Shown in pieces: positions 1 to 8,846 of a stretch of 64,000 nucleotides of DNA; positions within the stretch are counted from its first letter, which is position 1; each line of letters starts with the position of its first letter. Source of the stretch: JAKVBK01 sp022447275 (GTDB lineage Bacteria > Pseudomonadota > Alphaproteobacteria > Rhodobacterales > Rhodobacteraceae); the NCBI GenBank assembly GCA_047125605.1, contig CP138932.1, forward strand, positions 1,550,001-1,614,000, in the 5' to 3' direction. A program made the position numbers and the translations under genes. The notes below the pieces were generated by a model. The model did not search any database, was not told the DNA's origin, and saw only the letters and a program-made list of their open reading frames with translations.

Positions 1-116
1 GATCCACTGATCTCCTGACAGCCTGGGATGCACGCTTTCAGCACCTCCGGGTCAAGAATGGCAGCCCAGACCGTAGCTTGATCTGCGGCGATTGTTCGGG
101 TCCCTGACATTTGCAT
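1..116 (-). CDS. coxG: CoxG-like SRPBCC family protein, N-terminal fragment
   Basis: Only the first 38 codons lie in the window; the rest runs off the left edge. Read from position 116 leftwards, the peptide begins MQMSGTRTIAAD and continues with VWAAILDPEVLKACIPGCQ. The DPEVLKACIPGC segment is the hallmark of the carbon monoxide dehydrogenase subunit G (CoxG) branch of the START/SRPBCC ligand-binding fold. In carboxydotrophs CoxG helps anchor CO dehydrogenase at the membrane; in many marine bacteria it accompanies aerobic CODH-like molybdenum enzymes. Without its left-hand neighbours, coxMSL linkage cannot be tested. The match is by remembered family motif over a short stretch. Confidence 0.75.
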   Translation of the reverse strand, partial: MQMSGTRTIAADQATVWAAILDPEVLKACIPGCQEISG

Positions 117-701
117 GGTCAGTGCAGTCCTTAATTCACGGTCGCATTCATCCAGAGCACATCTGCGCCCTTCATTGACGACCAAAGTCCTATTGCGCGA
201 TCCGAAGGATGGTTTCGGACCACATTACGTGGTTGGGGACTTGAACCGGCGCGATGTCAGCATCACCCCGGGGGAGAAAAGGCAAGTCTTGAACGTCCAT
301 ACTCGCGGCAAATTGGCTGCCGTCAAGCACGTAGCTCAATGCACCACGAACAGGATAACTAGACTTGTGGCTGGAAAGTGAAGAGCCAAATTGCCCCACC
401 CTTCCTTCACAGCGCTTTGGGGCGCTCTGCTGCACTCAACGCATTTTTCCATTTCGACGCCTGCAGCAGGCCAGCAAACCTCTGACAGCATTTAAGAACA
501 CTTTGTTTTTAAGAGTGTTTGGCTTGGGCAAATCTGAGGGAAACTGCCGTTTTTTTGAGACGCGGAGACCTACAATTCGACAATCCCTGCCAGTTTTTTG
601 AGAAAATTGCTTGCGGCCCACCGCATTGCCGCCGTTAACTGACGCCTGACATGTGCCCGCCAGAGGCGCAGAACCACACCACAGGGAAACAAGGAAAGCG
701 T
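117..701. other. Intergenic region between coxG-like gene and polyamine transporter operon
   Basis: No convincing gene. Short open frames exist on both strands but none has a recognisable domain or a good ribosome binding site. The part closest to the transporter is AT-richer and probably carries its promoter. It contains two imperfect 17-bp direct repeats, each CTGCC followed by a T-run and GAGA, at 544-560 and 587-603. Their starts are 43 bp apart, about four helical turns, so they could be regulator half-sites; this is inference only. Confidence 0.4.
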
Positions 702-1802
702 GTGCCCAAAGACGCAAGCCAATCCGCATTCGTAGAATTCCAGCGCGTTCAGAAAAGCTATGACGGGGAAACCCTCGTCGTGAAGGATCTGAACCTGTCC
801 ATGCCCAAGGGCGAATTCCTGACCATGCTCGGGCCCTCAGGGTCTGGCAAAACCACCTGCCTGATGATGCTGGCCGGCTTCGAGACCGCCACCCATGGCG
901 AAATTCTGCTGGACGGAAATCCCATCAACAATATCCCGCCGCACAAGCGGGGCATTGGAATGGTCTTCCAGAACTATGCGCTGTTCCCGCACATGACCAT
1001 TAATGAAAACCTCAGCTTCCCGCTGGAGGTGCGTAAGATCGGCAAGTCGACGCGCGAAGAGAAGGTGAAGCGCGCGCTCGACATGGTTGAGATGGGCGCC
1101 TTTGGGGGCCGCCGGCCAAGTCAGCTTTCGGGCGGGCAGCAGCAGCGGATTGCACTGGCCCGCGCACTGGTGTTTGAACCTGAACTGGTATTGATGGACG
1201 AACCGCTGGGCGCGTTGGACAAGCAATTGCGCGAAAAGATGCAGTTCGAAATCACCGATCTTGCACACCGCTTGGGCATCACCGTGGTCTATGTGACCCA
1301 TGACCAGACTGAAGCCCTGACCATGTCCGACAGGGTCGCGGTGTTCAACGATGGGCGCATCCAGCAATTGGCGCCGCCCGATCACCTCTATGAAGAGCCG
1401 GAAAACAGCTTCGTCGCTCAGTTCATTGGCGAAAACAACACGCTCGAAGGCGTTGTCGAAACCATCGACGGCGAGAGCTGTACGGTGCGGCTTGATGGCG
1501 GCGAAGTGATCGACGCCAAGCCCGTCAATGTCAGCCAGCCGGGCGAGCGCACCAAAGTGTCTATCCGCCCCGAACGCGTGGAATTCAACGCGGAACGCCT
1601 GCAAAAAGGGGCCCACACCCTGAAGGCCGAAGTGCTGGAATTCATCTACATGGGCGACATTTACCGCACGCGCCTGCGCGTTGCCGGAAACGAAGATTTC
1701 ATCGTCAAAACCCGCAACGCGCCGGATCAGCGCCGCCTGCAACCGGGCGAGCAGCTCGAAATCGGTTGGCTGCCCAGCGATTGCCGGGCTTTGGACGCAT
1801 AA
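702..1802 (+). CDS. potA: Polyamine-type ABC transporter ATP-binding protein (PotA-like)
   Basis: ATPase subunit that would power import of spermidine/putrescine or a related cationic solute. Visible motifs are Walker A GPSGSGKTT at about residues 44-52, Q-loop VFQNYALFPH, signature LSGGQQQR, Walker B LVLMDEPLGALD and the switch His in YVTHDQ. A C-terminal TOBE-like region of roughly 100 residues follows. I chose the GTG at 702 because an AAGGAA sequence lies five bases upstream; an in-frame ATG at 651 would add 17 residues of non-family character. It is the first gene of an operon with a binding protein and two permeases. PotA, PotG and FbpC relatives share these motifs, so the substrate rests on the neighbours. 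Confidence 0.9.
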   Translation: MPKDASQSAFVEFQRVQKSYDGETLVVKDLNLSMPKGEFLTMLGPSGSGKTTCLMMLAGFETATHGEILLDGNPINNIPPHKRGIGMVFQNYALFPHMTINENLSFPLEVRKIGKSTREEKVKRALDMVEMGAFGGRRPSQLSGGQQQRIALARALVFEPELVLMDEPLGALDKQLREKMQFEITDLAHRLGITVVYVTHDQTEALTMSDRVAVFNDGRIQQLAPPDHLYEEPENSFVAQFIGENNTLEGVVETIDGESCTVRLDGGEVIDAKPVNVSQPGERTKVSIRPERVEFNAERLQKGAHTLKAEVLEFIYMGDIYRTRLRVAGNEDFIVKTRNAPDQRRLQPGEQLEIGWLPSDCRALDA

Positions 1803-1918
1803 GCTTTCGAACGGCCGGCCTGCGGCTTTTGCGGGGCGGCAACACGGTGGTCGGACGGTCCCGTCGTCCGGATCACCTTGAACTTACAACACGGGAAAAC
1901 AACTGGGAGATGACCCTT

Positions 1919-3016
1919 ATGAAACTCACTACTGCTCTGCTCGCCACGAGCGCGCTGGTCGTGTCGGCCGGTGTCGCCTCGGCACAATCCATGACCATCG
2001 TGTCCTGGGGTGGCGCATATTCCGCGTCCCAGAAGAACGCTTACCATGATCCCTACTCGGAAAAGACCGGCGTCGAGATCATCAATGATGACAGCTCGGC
2101 GGAAGCCGTGGCCAAACTGCGCGCCATGAACGAAGCCGGCAACGTCACATGGGACGTGGTCGATGTGGTTGGCGCTGACGCCATCCGCCTGTGCGACGAA
2201 GGCCTGGCCATGGAAATCGACCATGACGAGGTTCTGGCGGCTGCCCCCGATGGCACCTCCGCCTCCGACGATTTCGGCGACCTGATCGTGTCCGACTGCT
2301 TCGTGCCGCAGATCGTGTATTCCACCACCTTCGGCTATCGCACCGACATGGTGCCTGCCGGCGTGGAAGCCCCCAACGACATCTGCGACGTGTTCGACCT
2401 GGAAACCTATCCGGGCAAGCGCGCGTTGGAAAAGCGTCCGATCAACAACATGGAATGGGCGTTGCTGTGCTCCGGCGTTGCTAAGGAAGACGTCTATGAC
2501 GTGCTGGAAACCGAGGATGGTATCGCCATGGCGCTGGCCAAGCTCGACACCATCAAGGACCAGACGATCTGGTGGTCTGCCGGTGCCGACACGCCGCAGC
2601 TGCTTGCGGATGGCGAAATCTTTATGGGTTCCACCTATAACGGCCGCCTGTTCTCTCTGATCGAAGAACAGGGCCAGCCCGTTGGCATGATGTGGGACGC
2701 GCAGGTGTTTGACCTCGACGGCTGGATTGTTCCGACCGGTCTGAGCGAAGAGCGCACCAAGCAGGCAATGGACTACCTGTTCTTCGCCACGGACACACAG
2801 CGTCTGGCAGATCAGGCCAAGTACATCTCCTATGGTCCGGCGCGCGCTTCCTCTGCACCGCTGGTCGGCAAGCACGCATCGCTTGGCATCGATATGGCTC
2901 CCCATATGCCGACCGATCCGGCGAACGCAGCCAACACCTTCCTGTTCAACTACGAATGGTGGGCAGATTACCGCGATGACCTGGACGCCAAGTTCCAGGC
3001 ATGGCTGGCCCAGTAA
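1919..3016 (+). CDS. potD: Periplasmic polyamine-type ABC substrate-binding protein (PotD/PotF-like)
   Basis: Solute-binding protein of 365 residues. It has an N-terminal signal peptide with a hydrophobic core (LLATSALVVSAG) and a likely signal peptidase cleavage after VASAQ. The mature start, MTIVSWGGAYSASQ, is typical of cluster-D spermidine/putrescine-binding proteins. The ATG at 1919 is preceded by CTGGGAG; longer in-frame extensions lack signal character. It follows the ATPase gene and precedes the DUF1330 gene and both permeases. A perfect hairpin right after the stop could raise its transcript level relative to the permeases, as is common for binding proteins. The ligand is probably a polyamine, but I cannot verify the binding-site acids from sequence alone. 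Confidence 0.88.
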   Translation: MKLTTALLATSALVVSAGVASAQSMTIVSWGGAYSASQKNAYHDPYSEKTGVEIINDDSSAEAVAKLRAMNEAGNVTWDVVDVVGADAIRLCDEGLAMEIDHDEVLAAAPDGTSASDDFGDLIVSDCFVPQIVYSTTFGYRTDMVPAGVEAPNDICDVFDLETYPGKRALEKRPINNMEWALLCSGVAKEDVYDVLETEDGIAMALAKLDTIKDQTIWWSAGADTPQLLADGEIFMGSTYNGRLFSLIEEQGQPVGMMWDAQVFDLDGWIVPTGLSEERTKQAMDYLFFATDTQRLADQAKYISYGPARASSAPLVGKHASLGIDMAPHMPTDPANAANTFLFNYEWWADYRDDLDAKFQAWLAQ

Positions 3017-3036
3017 GGCTCTGGCCTGACACATTC

Positions 3037-3060
3037 GGAGGGGCGGTGCGCCGCCCCTCC
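3037..3060 (+). terminator. Hairpin after the binding-protein gene, probable attenuator
   Basis: A perfect 10-bp GC-rich stem (GGAGGGGCGG pairing with CCGCCCCTCC) with a TGCG loop sits 20 bp past the binding-protein stop. No T-run follows. It more likely stabilises the upstream mRNA or partly terminates than fully ends the operon. Confidence 0.6.
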
Positions 3061-3089
3061 AACACGATGCACGCGCGGAGAACGCAGCC

Positions 3090-3380
3090 ATGCCCAAAGG
3101 CTATATCATTGGTCACGTCACCATCACTGGCGACCCTGAGGACTACAAACCCTACGCCCAGAAGAACAACGAGATGTTGCCGCAATTCGGCGCCAAGTTT
3201 CTCGTGCGCGGGGGCCAGTCCCAGTATCTGGAGGGCACGGGCTTTGTCCGGCACGTGGTCATCGAATTCCCGAGCTATGACGAAGCCCTGCGCTGGTACA
3301 ATGATCCGGAATATCAGGAAAATCTGAAAATCCGGCAGGCCATTTCCGATGGCCAGATCATCTGCGTCGAAGGGGTCTGA
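3090..3380 (+). CDS. DUF1330 family protein
   Basis: Small 96-residue protein of the DUF1330 family, which has a dimeric alpha-beta barrel (ferredoxin-like) fold. Supporting features are the N-terminal GYIIGHVTITGDPEDYKPY segment, the central VRGGQSQYLEG turn and the FPSYDEALRWYNDPEYQ segment near residues 61-76. The family has no settled biochemical role; related folds act as small monooxygenases, isomerases or binding proteins. Its position between the binding protein and the permeases, three bases before the first permease start, suggests co-expression and perhaps processing of the imported compound. Family assignment is firm, function unknown. Confidence 0.85.
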   Translation: MPKGYIIGHVTITGDPEDYKPYAQKNNEMLPQFGAKFLVRGGQSQYLEGTGFVRHVVIEFPSYDEALRWYNDPEYQENLKIRQAISDGQIICVEGV

Positions 3381-3383
3381 TAG

Positions 3384-5075
3384 ATGACGAGCACGTCCGA
3401 TAGCAGCGCCGAACAGGCCGCTGCCTCAGGCCCGATGCTGGCGGCAGATGGCACGCCGCTGAAAAAGTCGATCGCGCGGGCGCTTCGGATGCAAAAGCTG
3501 CGGGCCCTTGCGTTGATCGCCCCGCTGCTGATCTTCATCCTGGTCACATTCATCGCGCCGATTGCCGACATGCTGTTTCGCTCGGTCGAGAACCAGATCG
3601 TGTCCACAACCCTGCCCCGAACCATCACCACCCTTGAGGGCTGGGACGGAAGCGCGGGCGAGGCGCCGGGCGAAGACGTCTTTGCCGCGCTTTACTACGA
3701 TATGTTTGTCGCCGCCGAGGCCAAAGAACACACCAAGCTGGGCACCCGCCTGAACTACGAGCAAACCGGCATCTCCTCGCTGTTCCGCAAATCGGGCCGC
3801 AAACTGGATGATCTGGGCAAGGACTATCAAAAACCCTTCGAGAAAGCGGCCAAAGACCTAGGCGACGGAGCCGCCTTCCACGCCTTGATGACAGGCACCG
3901 GCCCTTCCGACAGTACACTTCTGGAAAGCACCCGCGCCCGCCTCGAAGCCCTGACGGGTGACAGCATGGCCGGCGAGATTGGCTTTACACCCGGCGCTGA
4001 GATCAGCGCCCTGCTGCCGCTCACCGCCGCGGCCTACGCAGATTTCGCCGTCTTTACCGCGCGCGTCGATGGCGATGCCCCTGCCGACGAAGACCCGTGG
4101 GAGGCCGTCTACACCGCCCTGGCCCATGATCTGGCCACACCGGGCGCCATCGAAAAGATCGCCAGCTACACCGGACCGGGCGCAGAGCTTCTGCAGGCCG
4201 CAGCCGACGTGGCGCCAAGCCTGCCCGATTACCGGGCCTTTTTCGAAGACGTGGACGAAGACTGGCTGGATGTCGCGAACTGGTCGACCATCCAGACCTA
4301 TGCGCCAAACTACACATCCGGCTACTTCCTAAATGCCATCGACATGCAAAAGACCCCGGATGGCACGGCCCTGCGGGACGATGACGAGCGCATCTACATC
4401 ATGCTGTTCAAGCGGACGATGTTCATGTCGCTGGTGATCACTTTCTCCTGCATCCTGCTGGGGTATCCGGTGGCGTGGCTGCTGGCCAATCTGCCCATGC
4501 GGACGGCCAACCTGCTGATGATCCTCGTGCTTTTGCCGTTCTGGACATCGCTTCTGGTGCGCACATCAGCGTGGAAAGTGATGTTGCAGCAGCAAGGCGT
4601 GATCAATGACGTGCTGGTCTGGCTCGGGCTGGTTGAAGACACAGCGCGACTGATCATGATCAACAACCAGCTGGGCACGATCATTGCCATGACGCATATC
4701 CTGCTGCCTTTCATGATCCTGCCGCTCTATTCGGTGATGCAGACGATCCCGCCCACCTACTTGCGCGCCGCTAAATCTTTGGGGGCGACGAACTGGACGG
4801 CCTTCTGGCGGGTCTACTTCCCGCAGTCGGTCCCAGGCATTGGCGCGGGTTCGATCCTCGTCTTCATTTTGGCCATCGGCTATTACATCACGCCTGAAAT
4901 CGTGGGGGGCACCACCGGAACGTTCATTTCGAACCGGATCGCCTACCACATTTCCAGCTCTTTGAACTGGGGGCTAGGTGCTGCCCTGGGGGCCATCCTT
5001 CTGGCCGCCGTCCTGCTGCTCTACTGGTGCTACGATCAGATCGTGGGCATCGACAACGTCAAGCTGGGAGGCTGA
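3384..5075 (+). CDS. potB: Polyamine-type ABC transporter permease (PotB-like) with large periplasmic insert
   Basis: Inner-membrane permease of 563 residues, nearly twice the usual PotB length of about 280-300. Residues about 41-66 form the first transmembrane helix. Residues about 67-335 form a soluble acidic stretch before the second helix (FKRTMFMSLVITFSCILLGY), so an extra domain of roughly 270 residues protrudes into the periplasm. The remaining helices are canonical, and the EAA loop that contacts the ATPase is visible as LRAAKSLGATNWTAFWRVYFP. It starts three bases after the DUF1330 gene and ends four bases before the next permease. The insert has no fold I recognise; long inserts here are known in some marine PotB-like proteins. 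Confidence 0.85.
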   Translation: MTSTSDSSAEQAAASGPMLAADGTPLKKSIARALRMQKLRALALIAPLLIFILVTFIAPIADMLFRSVENQIVSTTLPRTITTLEGWDGSAGEAPGEDVFAALYYDMFVAAEAKEHTKLGTRLNYEQTGISSLFRKSGRKLDDLGKDYQKPFEKAAKDLGDGAAFHALMTGTGPSDSTLLESTRARLEALTGDSMAGEIGFTPGAEISALLPLTAAAYADFAVFTARVDGDAPADEDPWEAVYTALAHDLATPGAIEKIASYTGPGAELLQAAADVAPSLPDYRAFFEDVDEDWLDVANWSTIQTYAPNYTSGYFLNAIDMQKTPDGTALRDDDERIYIMLFKRTMFMSLVITFSCILLGYPVAWLLANLPMRTANLLMILVLLPFWTSLLVRTSAWKVMLQQQGVINDVLVWLGLVEDTARLIMINNQLGTIIAMTHILLPFMILPLYSVMQTIPPTYLRAAKSLGATNWTAFWRVYFPQSVPGIGAGSILVFILAIGYYITPEIVGGTTGTFISNRIAYHISSSLNWGLGAALGAILLAAVLLLYWCYDQIVGIDNVKLGG

Positions 5076-5079
5076 GGCC

Positions 5080-6261
5080 ATGGCTGCATTGACCCCCGTG
5101 AAGCCAACCCCGGCCTCCTTCTACGTGCCGGTTGTGGCCGCCGCCGGTGGCTTCGCCGGCATCTTTGTCGGCACGGCACAGGGCGCCACCCTGCTGGGCC
5201 TTGTGGCCGGGGCCGCCTTGCTGGCTGGCATCGCACTGCTTCTCGCCGGAGCCTTGTCGGAAAAGGAAAAAGCGGGGCGCTGGGGCCTGTTCGTGCTCAT
5301 GGCGCTCGCGGGCTTCACGCTGGGCGGGCTGATGGGCGGCATTATCGGCGCGCTGTTTGGCTGGTTTTTCGGCTGGTTCATCTATTGGCTGTCCACCGGG
5401 CGCTACCGGCAGAAACTGGTGCCCTACCTGACACCGGGCCAAGTGCTGTGGCATTACACATTCCGCGTGATTTGTGGCGCCATTTTCGTCTTTTTGATCA
5501 CACCGATCATCGTGGTGATGCCTCTGTCTTTCAACGCGCAGGATTTTTTCACCTTCACGCCTGAAATGCTGCGCCTTGATCCGGACGGTTTCTCGATGAA
5601 GCATTATGATGACTTCTTCACCAATTCCGACTGGCAGAATGCCCTGTGGAATTCGCTGACAATCGCACCCATGGCAACGTTGCTCTCTGTCACCTTTGGA
5701 ACGCTGGCAGCCATCGGCCTGAGCCAGCCGCATGTGCCCTACCGTCAGGCGATCATGGCGATCCTGATCTCACCGATGATCGTGCCGCTGATCATCTCTG
5801 CGGCGGGCATGTACTTTTTTTACAGCCGCATCGGTTTGCAGGGCACTTATATCGGCGTTGTTCTGGCGCACGCAGCCCTTGGCATCCCCTTCGTAATCAT
5901 CACCGTGACGGCAACGCTTGTGGGTTTTGACAGATCGTTGACCCGCGCTGCGGCCAATATGGGGGCCAACCCGACGACAACCTTCTTCCGCATCCAGATG
6001 CCGCTCATTCTGCCCGGGGTCATCTCTGGGGGATTGTTTGCCTTCATCACCTCTTTTGATGAGGTCGTGGTGGTGTTGTTTGTTGGTTCGGCGGGCCAGA
6101 AAACGCTCCCGTGGCAGATGTTCACCGGCCTGAGAGAGCAGATCAGCCCGACGATCCTCGCCGTGGCGACGATCCTTGTGGCCCTGTCGATCCTGCTGTT
6201 GGCGACAGTGGAGATTCTGCGCCGGCGGTCTGAGCGCCTGCGTGGCATGACGCCAGCCTGA
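5080..6261 (+). CDS. potC: Polyamine-type ABC transporter permease (PotC-like) with extra N-terminal membrane helices
   Basis: Second permease, 393 residues. The canonical PotC core begins near residue 120 (LWHYTFRVICGAIFVFLITPIIV shortened here) and includes the EAA loop LTRAAANMGANPTTTFFRIQMP. Before it lie about 100 residues with three to four glycine/alanine-rich helices (around residues 13-35, 38-58, 70-90 and 92-108) that normal PotC proteins lack. The ATG at 5080 has GGGAGG upstream and is the natural start, four bases after the previous stop. A strong hairpin follows the gene, making it the last of the operon. The added helices may pair with the enlarged partner permease. Confidence 0.87.
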   Translation: MAALTPVKPTPASFYVPVVAAAGGFAGIFVGTAQGATLLGLVAGAALLAGIALLLAGALSEKEKAGRWGLFVLMALAGFTLGGLMGGIIGALFGWFFGWFIYWLSTGRYRQKLVPYLTPGQVLWHYTFRVICGAIFVFLITPIIVVMPLSFNAQDFFTFTPEMLRLDPDGFSMKHYDDFFTNSDWQNALWNSLTIAPMATLLSVTFGTLAAIGLSQPHVPYRQAIMAILISPMIVPLIISAAGMYFFYSRIGLQGTYIGVVLAHAALGIPFVIITVTATLVGFDRSLTRAAANMGANPTTTFFRIQMPLILPGVISGGLFAFITSFDEVVVVLFVGSAGQKTLPWQMFTGLREQISPTILAVATILVALSILLLATVEILRRRSERLRGMTPA

Positions 6262-6296
6262 CCGGGCCCACGGCGACAACGCGCCGATGGAATTGA

Positions 6297-6327
6297 AACG
6301 GGGCGGGGCGAAAAACCCCGCCCCGTT
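6297..6327 (+). terminator. Terminator of the polyamine transporter operon
   Basis: Perfect 12-bp stem (AACGGGGCGGGG with CCCCGCCCCGTT) and loop CGAAAAA, 36 bp after the last permease gene. It is followed by TCTCTGT rather than a long T-run, but stem strength and position fit a rho-independent terminator. Confidence 0.75.
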
Positions 6328-6472
6328 CTCTGTGTCCACGCTTTGCGCCAAGGTGTTCCAGCCGACAGCCGAGCAAAAGCACCAAGGTTGCTCGATCTCC
6401 GCTTGTCGCGCTTTGCGAATTCTCGTGCCAGAGCACGCGTAATTCTTGATGCTGAGCAGGAAAGATGCAGTC

Positions 6473-7200
6473 ATGCGCGAGCCGTCAACCGCAAAGGGCC
6501 TGCTTTACATGCTTCTAGAAGACATCATTTCATTCCAAAATGTGGGCTTGATCGGGGTATCTTTCTACGTGCTGTCTTTGCGGGCTTGCAGCTTGGGCTG
6601 CTCTCGGGCTCTGGCAACAGCTATACGTTGATGAATTTGGCAGCGGCATCGCTTGTTCTGATTTCGCTGATGGAAACCTACAATCAATCAGCCGCCCTCA
6701 TTCAGATCATTTGGATCTTCATGAGCCTCTTTGGGCTGTTGCGGCGCGCGATCCTTCATCATTCAACCAAACTTGCCCCCCATGAGCGCGCTCTAACGGA
6801 AGCCAAACTCCCCGGTATTTCCCGCGCAGATGCACGCAGGTTCCTCGACCGTGGCATGTGGGAAACCATCCCCAAAGGAACCGTCGTGGTGCGAGAAGGC
6901 GAGGTTTTTGGCGCGCTCGGCTGGGTGAGCGATGGCGATCTGCAGGTCTCTGTCGCAGGTCGTGATGTCGGGCACATCCCGCGTGGCGCATTCTTCGGAG
7001 AATTGACCGTCTTGAATGGAATGCCCGCCACCGCAACGGTCACCGCTGTAAAAGACAACCAAATCTTTCGGATGCGGGCGGACACCCTCAAACGGCTCTG
7101 TGTCGGCAACAGCCAGCTTGCCGCCTTGATTCAGTTGTCGATCGGACTGGATGCCAAGGGGAAGCTTGAGGCCGCAAACAATCAGATTGCCAATCTTTGA
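6473..7200 (+). pseudogene. CBU_0592-like membrane domain fused to cyclic-nucleotide-binding domain, frameshifted
   Basis: The product is split between two frames. From the ATG at 6473 (preceded by CAGGAAAG) one frame encodes a membrane segment ending DIISFQNVGLIGVSFYV. The following residues, VFAGLQLGLLSGSGNSY and further hydrophobic helices up to SLFGLLR, lie in another frame that continues to 7200. Adding one base at about 6568-6578 joins them into a four-helix domain like the CBU_0592 family. The C-terminal half is a cyclic-nucleotide-binding (Crp/FNR sensor) fold with GTVVVREGE, HIPRGAFFGELTVLNGMPATATVTA; there is no DNA-binding helix-turn-helix. It may be a real mutation or a sequencing error. 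If intact it would be a membrane-anchored cNMP sensor. Confidence 0.7.
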
Positions 7201-7450
7201 AGCGACGCTTTCAACTGCAATCCACGCCAGAGACTACGCCAGAAAGGCAACTCTGGTGCGCAGACCGGGACGCCCCCTCTACGCCCGGGCAGGCACGTCC
7301 AGCCACCCCATCGGGGCACGCCCGGGCGACATACGGATTTAAGGCCCCGCCGAAGCCCGTTTTGACGACCCTGCGTCGGACGCACGCATCCAGCCTTGCT
7401 CCACCGCGCGTCCCGGCCTATGTCGGCGCCATCGCTTCAGGAGCCTCGCC

Positions 7451-8137
7451 ATGACCTTTTCCCATGACCTCAAGATCGCGCCCTCCATCCTTGCTGCCGA
7501 TTTCGCCGATTTCGGCCGTGAGATCGAAGCGGTGGAGGCGCAAGGCGCAGACTGGATCCATGTAGATGTGATGGACGGGCATTTCGTACCCAACCTGACC
7601 TTTGGCCCACCGCTGGTGAAAGCGATCCGCCAGCACATCAAAACGGTGATGGATGTGCATCTTATGATCGCCCCGGTCGACCCGTATATCGACGCTTTCG
7701 CAGATGCGGGCGCCGATGTGCTGACAGCGCATCTGGAGGCTGGCCCTCACACCCACCGCACACTGCAGGCCATCCGCGGGGCGGGCTGCAAGGCTGGGCT
7801 CGCCCTCAACCCGGGCACGCCAGTCGAGGCGGTCAAGCCGCTGCTCGATCTGACAGACTTGATCTGCATCATGACCGTGAACCCCGGCTTTGGCGGGCAG
7901 AAATTCATCCACAGCCAGGTGGAGCAGGTGCGCACTCTGCGCGCGCTGATTGGCGACAGGCCGATCCATATCGAAATCGATGGCGGCGTTGATCCGACCA
8001 CGGCCCCGCTTGTGCGTGCCGCCGGTGCAGATGTGCTTGTGGCAGGCTCTGCCGTGTTCAAAGGGGGCAGTGCCGCCGAACCCGCCGCCTATGGCGACAA
8101 CATCCGCGCTATCCGCGCCGCCACAGGCGATCTTTAG
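7451..8137 (+). CDS. rpe: Ribulose-phosphate 3-epimerase
   Basis: Interconverts D-ribulose 5-phosphate and D-xylulose 5-phosphate in the pentose phosphate pathway (cytoplasmic TIM barrel with a divalent metal). At 228 residues it is full length. Visible family motifs include APSILAADFADFG at the N-terminus, the metal-binding HVDVMDGHFVPNLTFGP near residues 37-53, MDVHLMI, MTVNPGFGGQKF near residue 140, EIDGGV and phosphate-binding VAGSAVFKG. The start ATG has AGGAG nine bases before it. The next gene, gph, begins 10 bp downstream and is probably co-transcribed, a pairing found in many alphaproteobacteria. Confidence 0.96.
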   Translation: MTFSHDLKIAPSILAADFADFGREIEAVEAQGADWIHVDVMDGHFVPNLTFGPPLVKAIRQHIKTVMDVHLMIAPVDPYIDAFADAGADVLTAHLEAGPHTHRTLQAIRGAGCKAGLALNPGTPVEAVKPLLDLTDLICIMTVNPGFGGQKFIHSQVEQVRTLRALIGDRPIHIEIDGGVDPTTAPLVRAAGADVLVAGSAVFKGGSAAEPAAYGDNIRAIRAATGDL

Positions 8138-8147
8138 GCCCAAGGTA

Positions 8148-8846
8148 ATGGCAGACCCAACCCATTCGCAGTCCTTGGATCTGCAAACCCCAAAGCGCGC
8201 GCCGCGGTTCGATGCCATCCTCTTTGACCTCGACGGCACCCTGATCGACAGCGCCCCGGATATCCACGCCGGGGCGAACGCGGCTCTGGCCAAGCGCGGT
8301 CTGCCCCAAATCACCGCCGATCAGGCGCGCGCCTATGTGGGCCATGGGGCGGCAATCTTTATCGAGCGCCTGCGCAACGGTCTGGGCCTAGGGCCCGATC
8401 TTCAAGACCCGTTGCTGGCGGACTTTCTCGCCATCTATGAGACAGCTGTCAGCCTGACAGAGCTCTATGACGGTGTAGAGAGCACATTGCAGAGACTGGC
8501 GCACAATGGGTTTGCGCTGGGTCTGGTCACCAACAAGCCCATCGGCCCCACGCGCAATGTGGTTGCCCATTTCGACTGGCAGTCGCAGTTTGGCGTTGTT
8601 CTGGGCGGCGACAGTCTGCCTGTGCGCAAACCAGATCCCGCGCCCTTGCAGGCTGCCATTGAGACGCTGGGCTGCAAGGCCCCGCTCTATGTGGGTGACA
8701 GCGAGGTGGACGCAGAGACCGCCGCACGCGCTGGCGTTCCGTTTGCCCTGTTCACCCGGGGCTATCGCAAGGCGCCCATTGCAGAGCTTCCGCATCTGCA
8801 TGCCTTTGACAGCTACGACGCATTTACCGACTGGCTTATCGGCTGA
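8148..8846 (+). CDS. gph: Phosphoglycolate phosphatase, HAD superfamily
   Basis: Hydrolyses 2-phosphoglycolate to glycolate, removing a by-product of DNA repair or of RuBisCO oxygenation. The 232-residue protein shows HAD motif I FDLDGTLIDSAPD at about residues 24-36 (nucleophile Asp and acid/base Asp), motif II region LVTNKP, motif III Lys in RKPDPAPL and motif IV YVGDSEVDAETA. The cap is helical, as in Gph. The ATG at 8148 follows AAGGTA and lies 10 bp after rpe. Its stop directly abuts the stop of the convergent peptidase gene. Specificity within the Gph/PGPase subgroup is inferred from linkage to rpe. Confidence 0.88.
   Translation: MADPTHSQSLDLQTPKRAPRFDAILFDLDGTLIDSAPDIHAGANAALAKRGLPQITADQARAYVGHGAAIFIERLRNGLGLGPDLQDPLLADFLAIYETAVSLTELYDGVESTLQRLAHNGFALGLVTNKPIGPTRNVVAHFDWQSQFGVVLGGDSLPVRKPDPAPLQAAIETLGCKAPLYVGDSEVDAETAARAGVPFALFTRGYRKAPIAELPHLHAFDSYDAFTDWLIG

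Noticed and set aside
1727..3097. Minus-strand open frame of 456 codons opposite the polyamine binding-protein gene
   Set aside because: Shadow of the plus-strand gene, which has a signal peptide and clear family sequence; antisense translation is compositionally odd and domainless.
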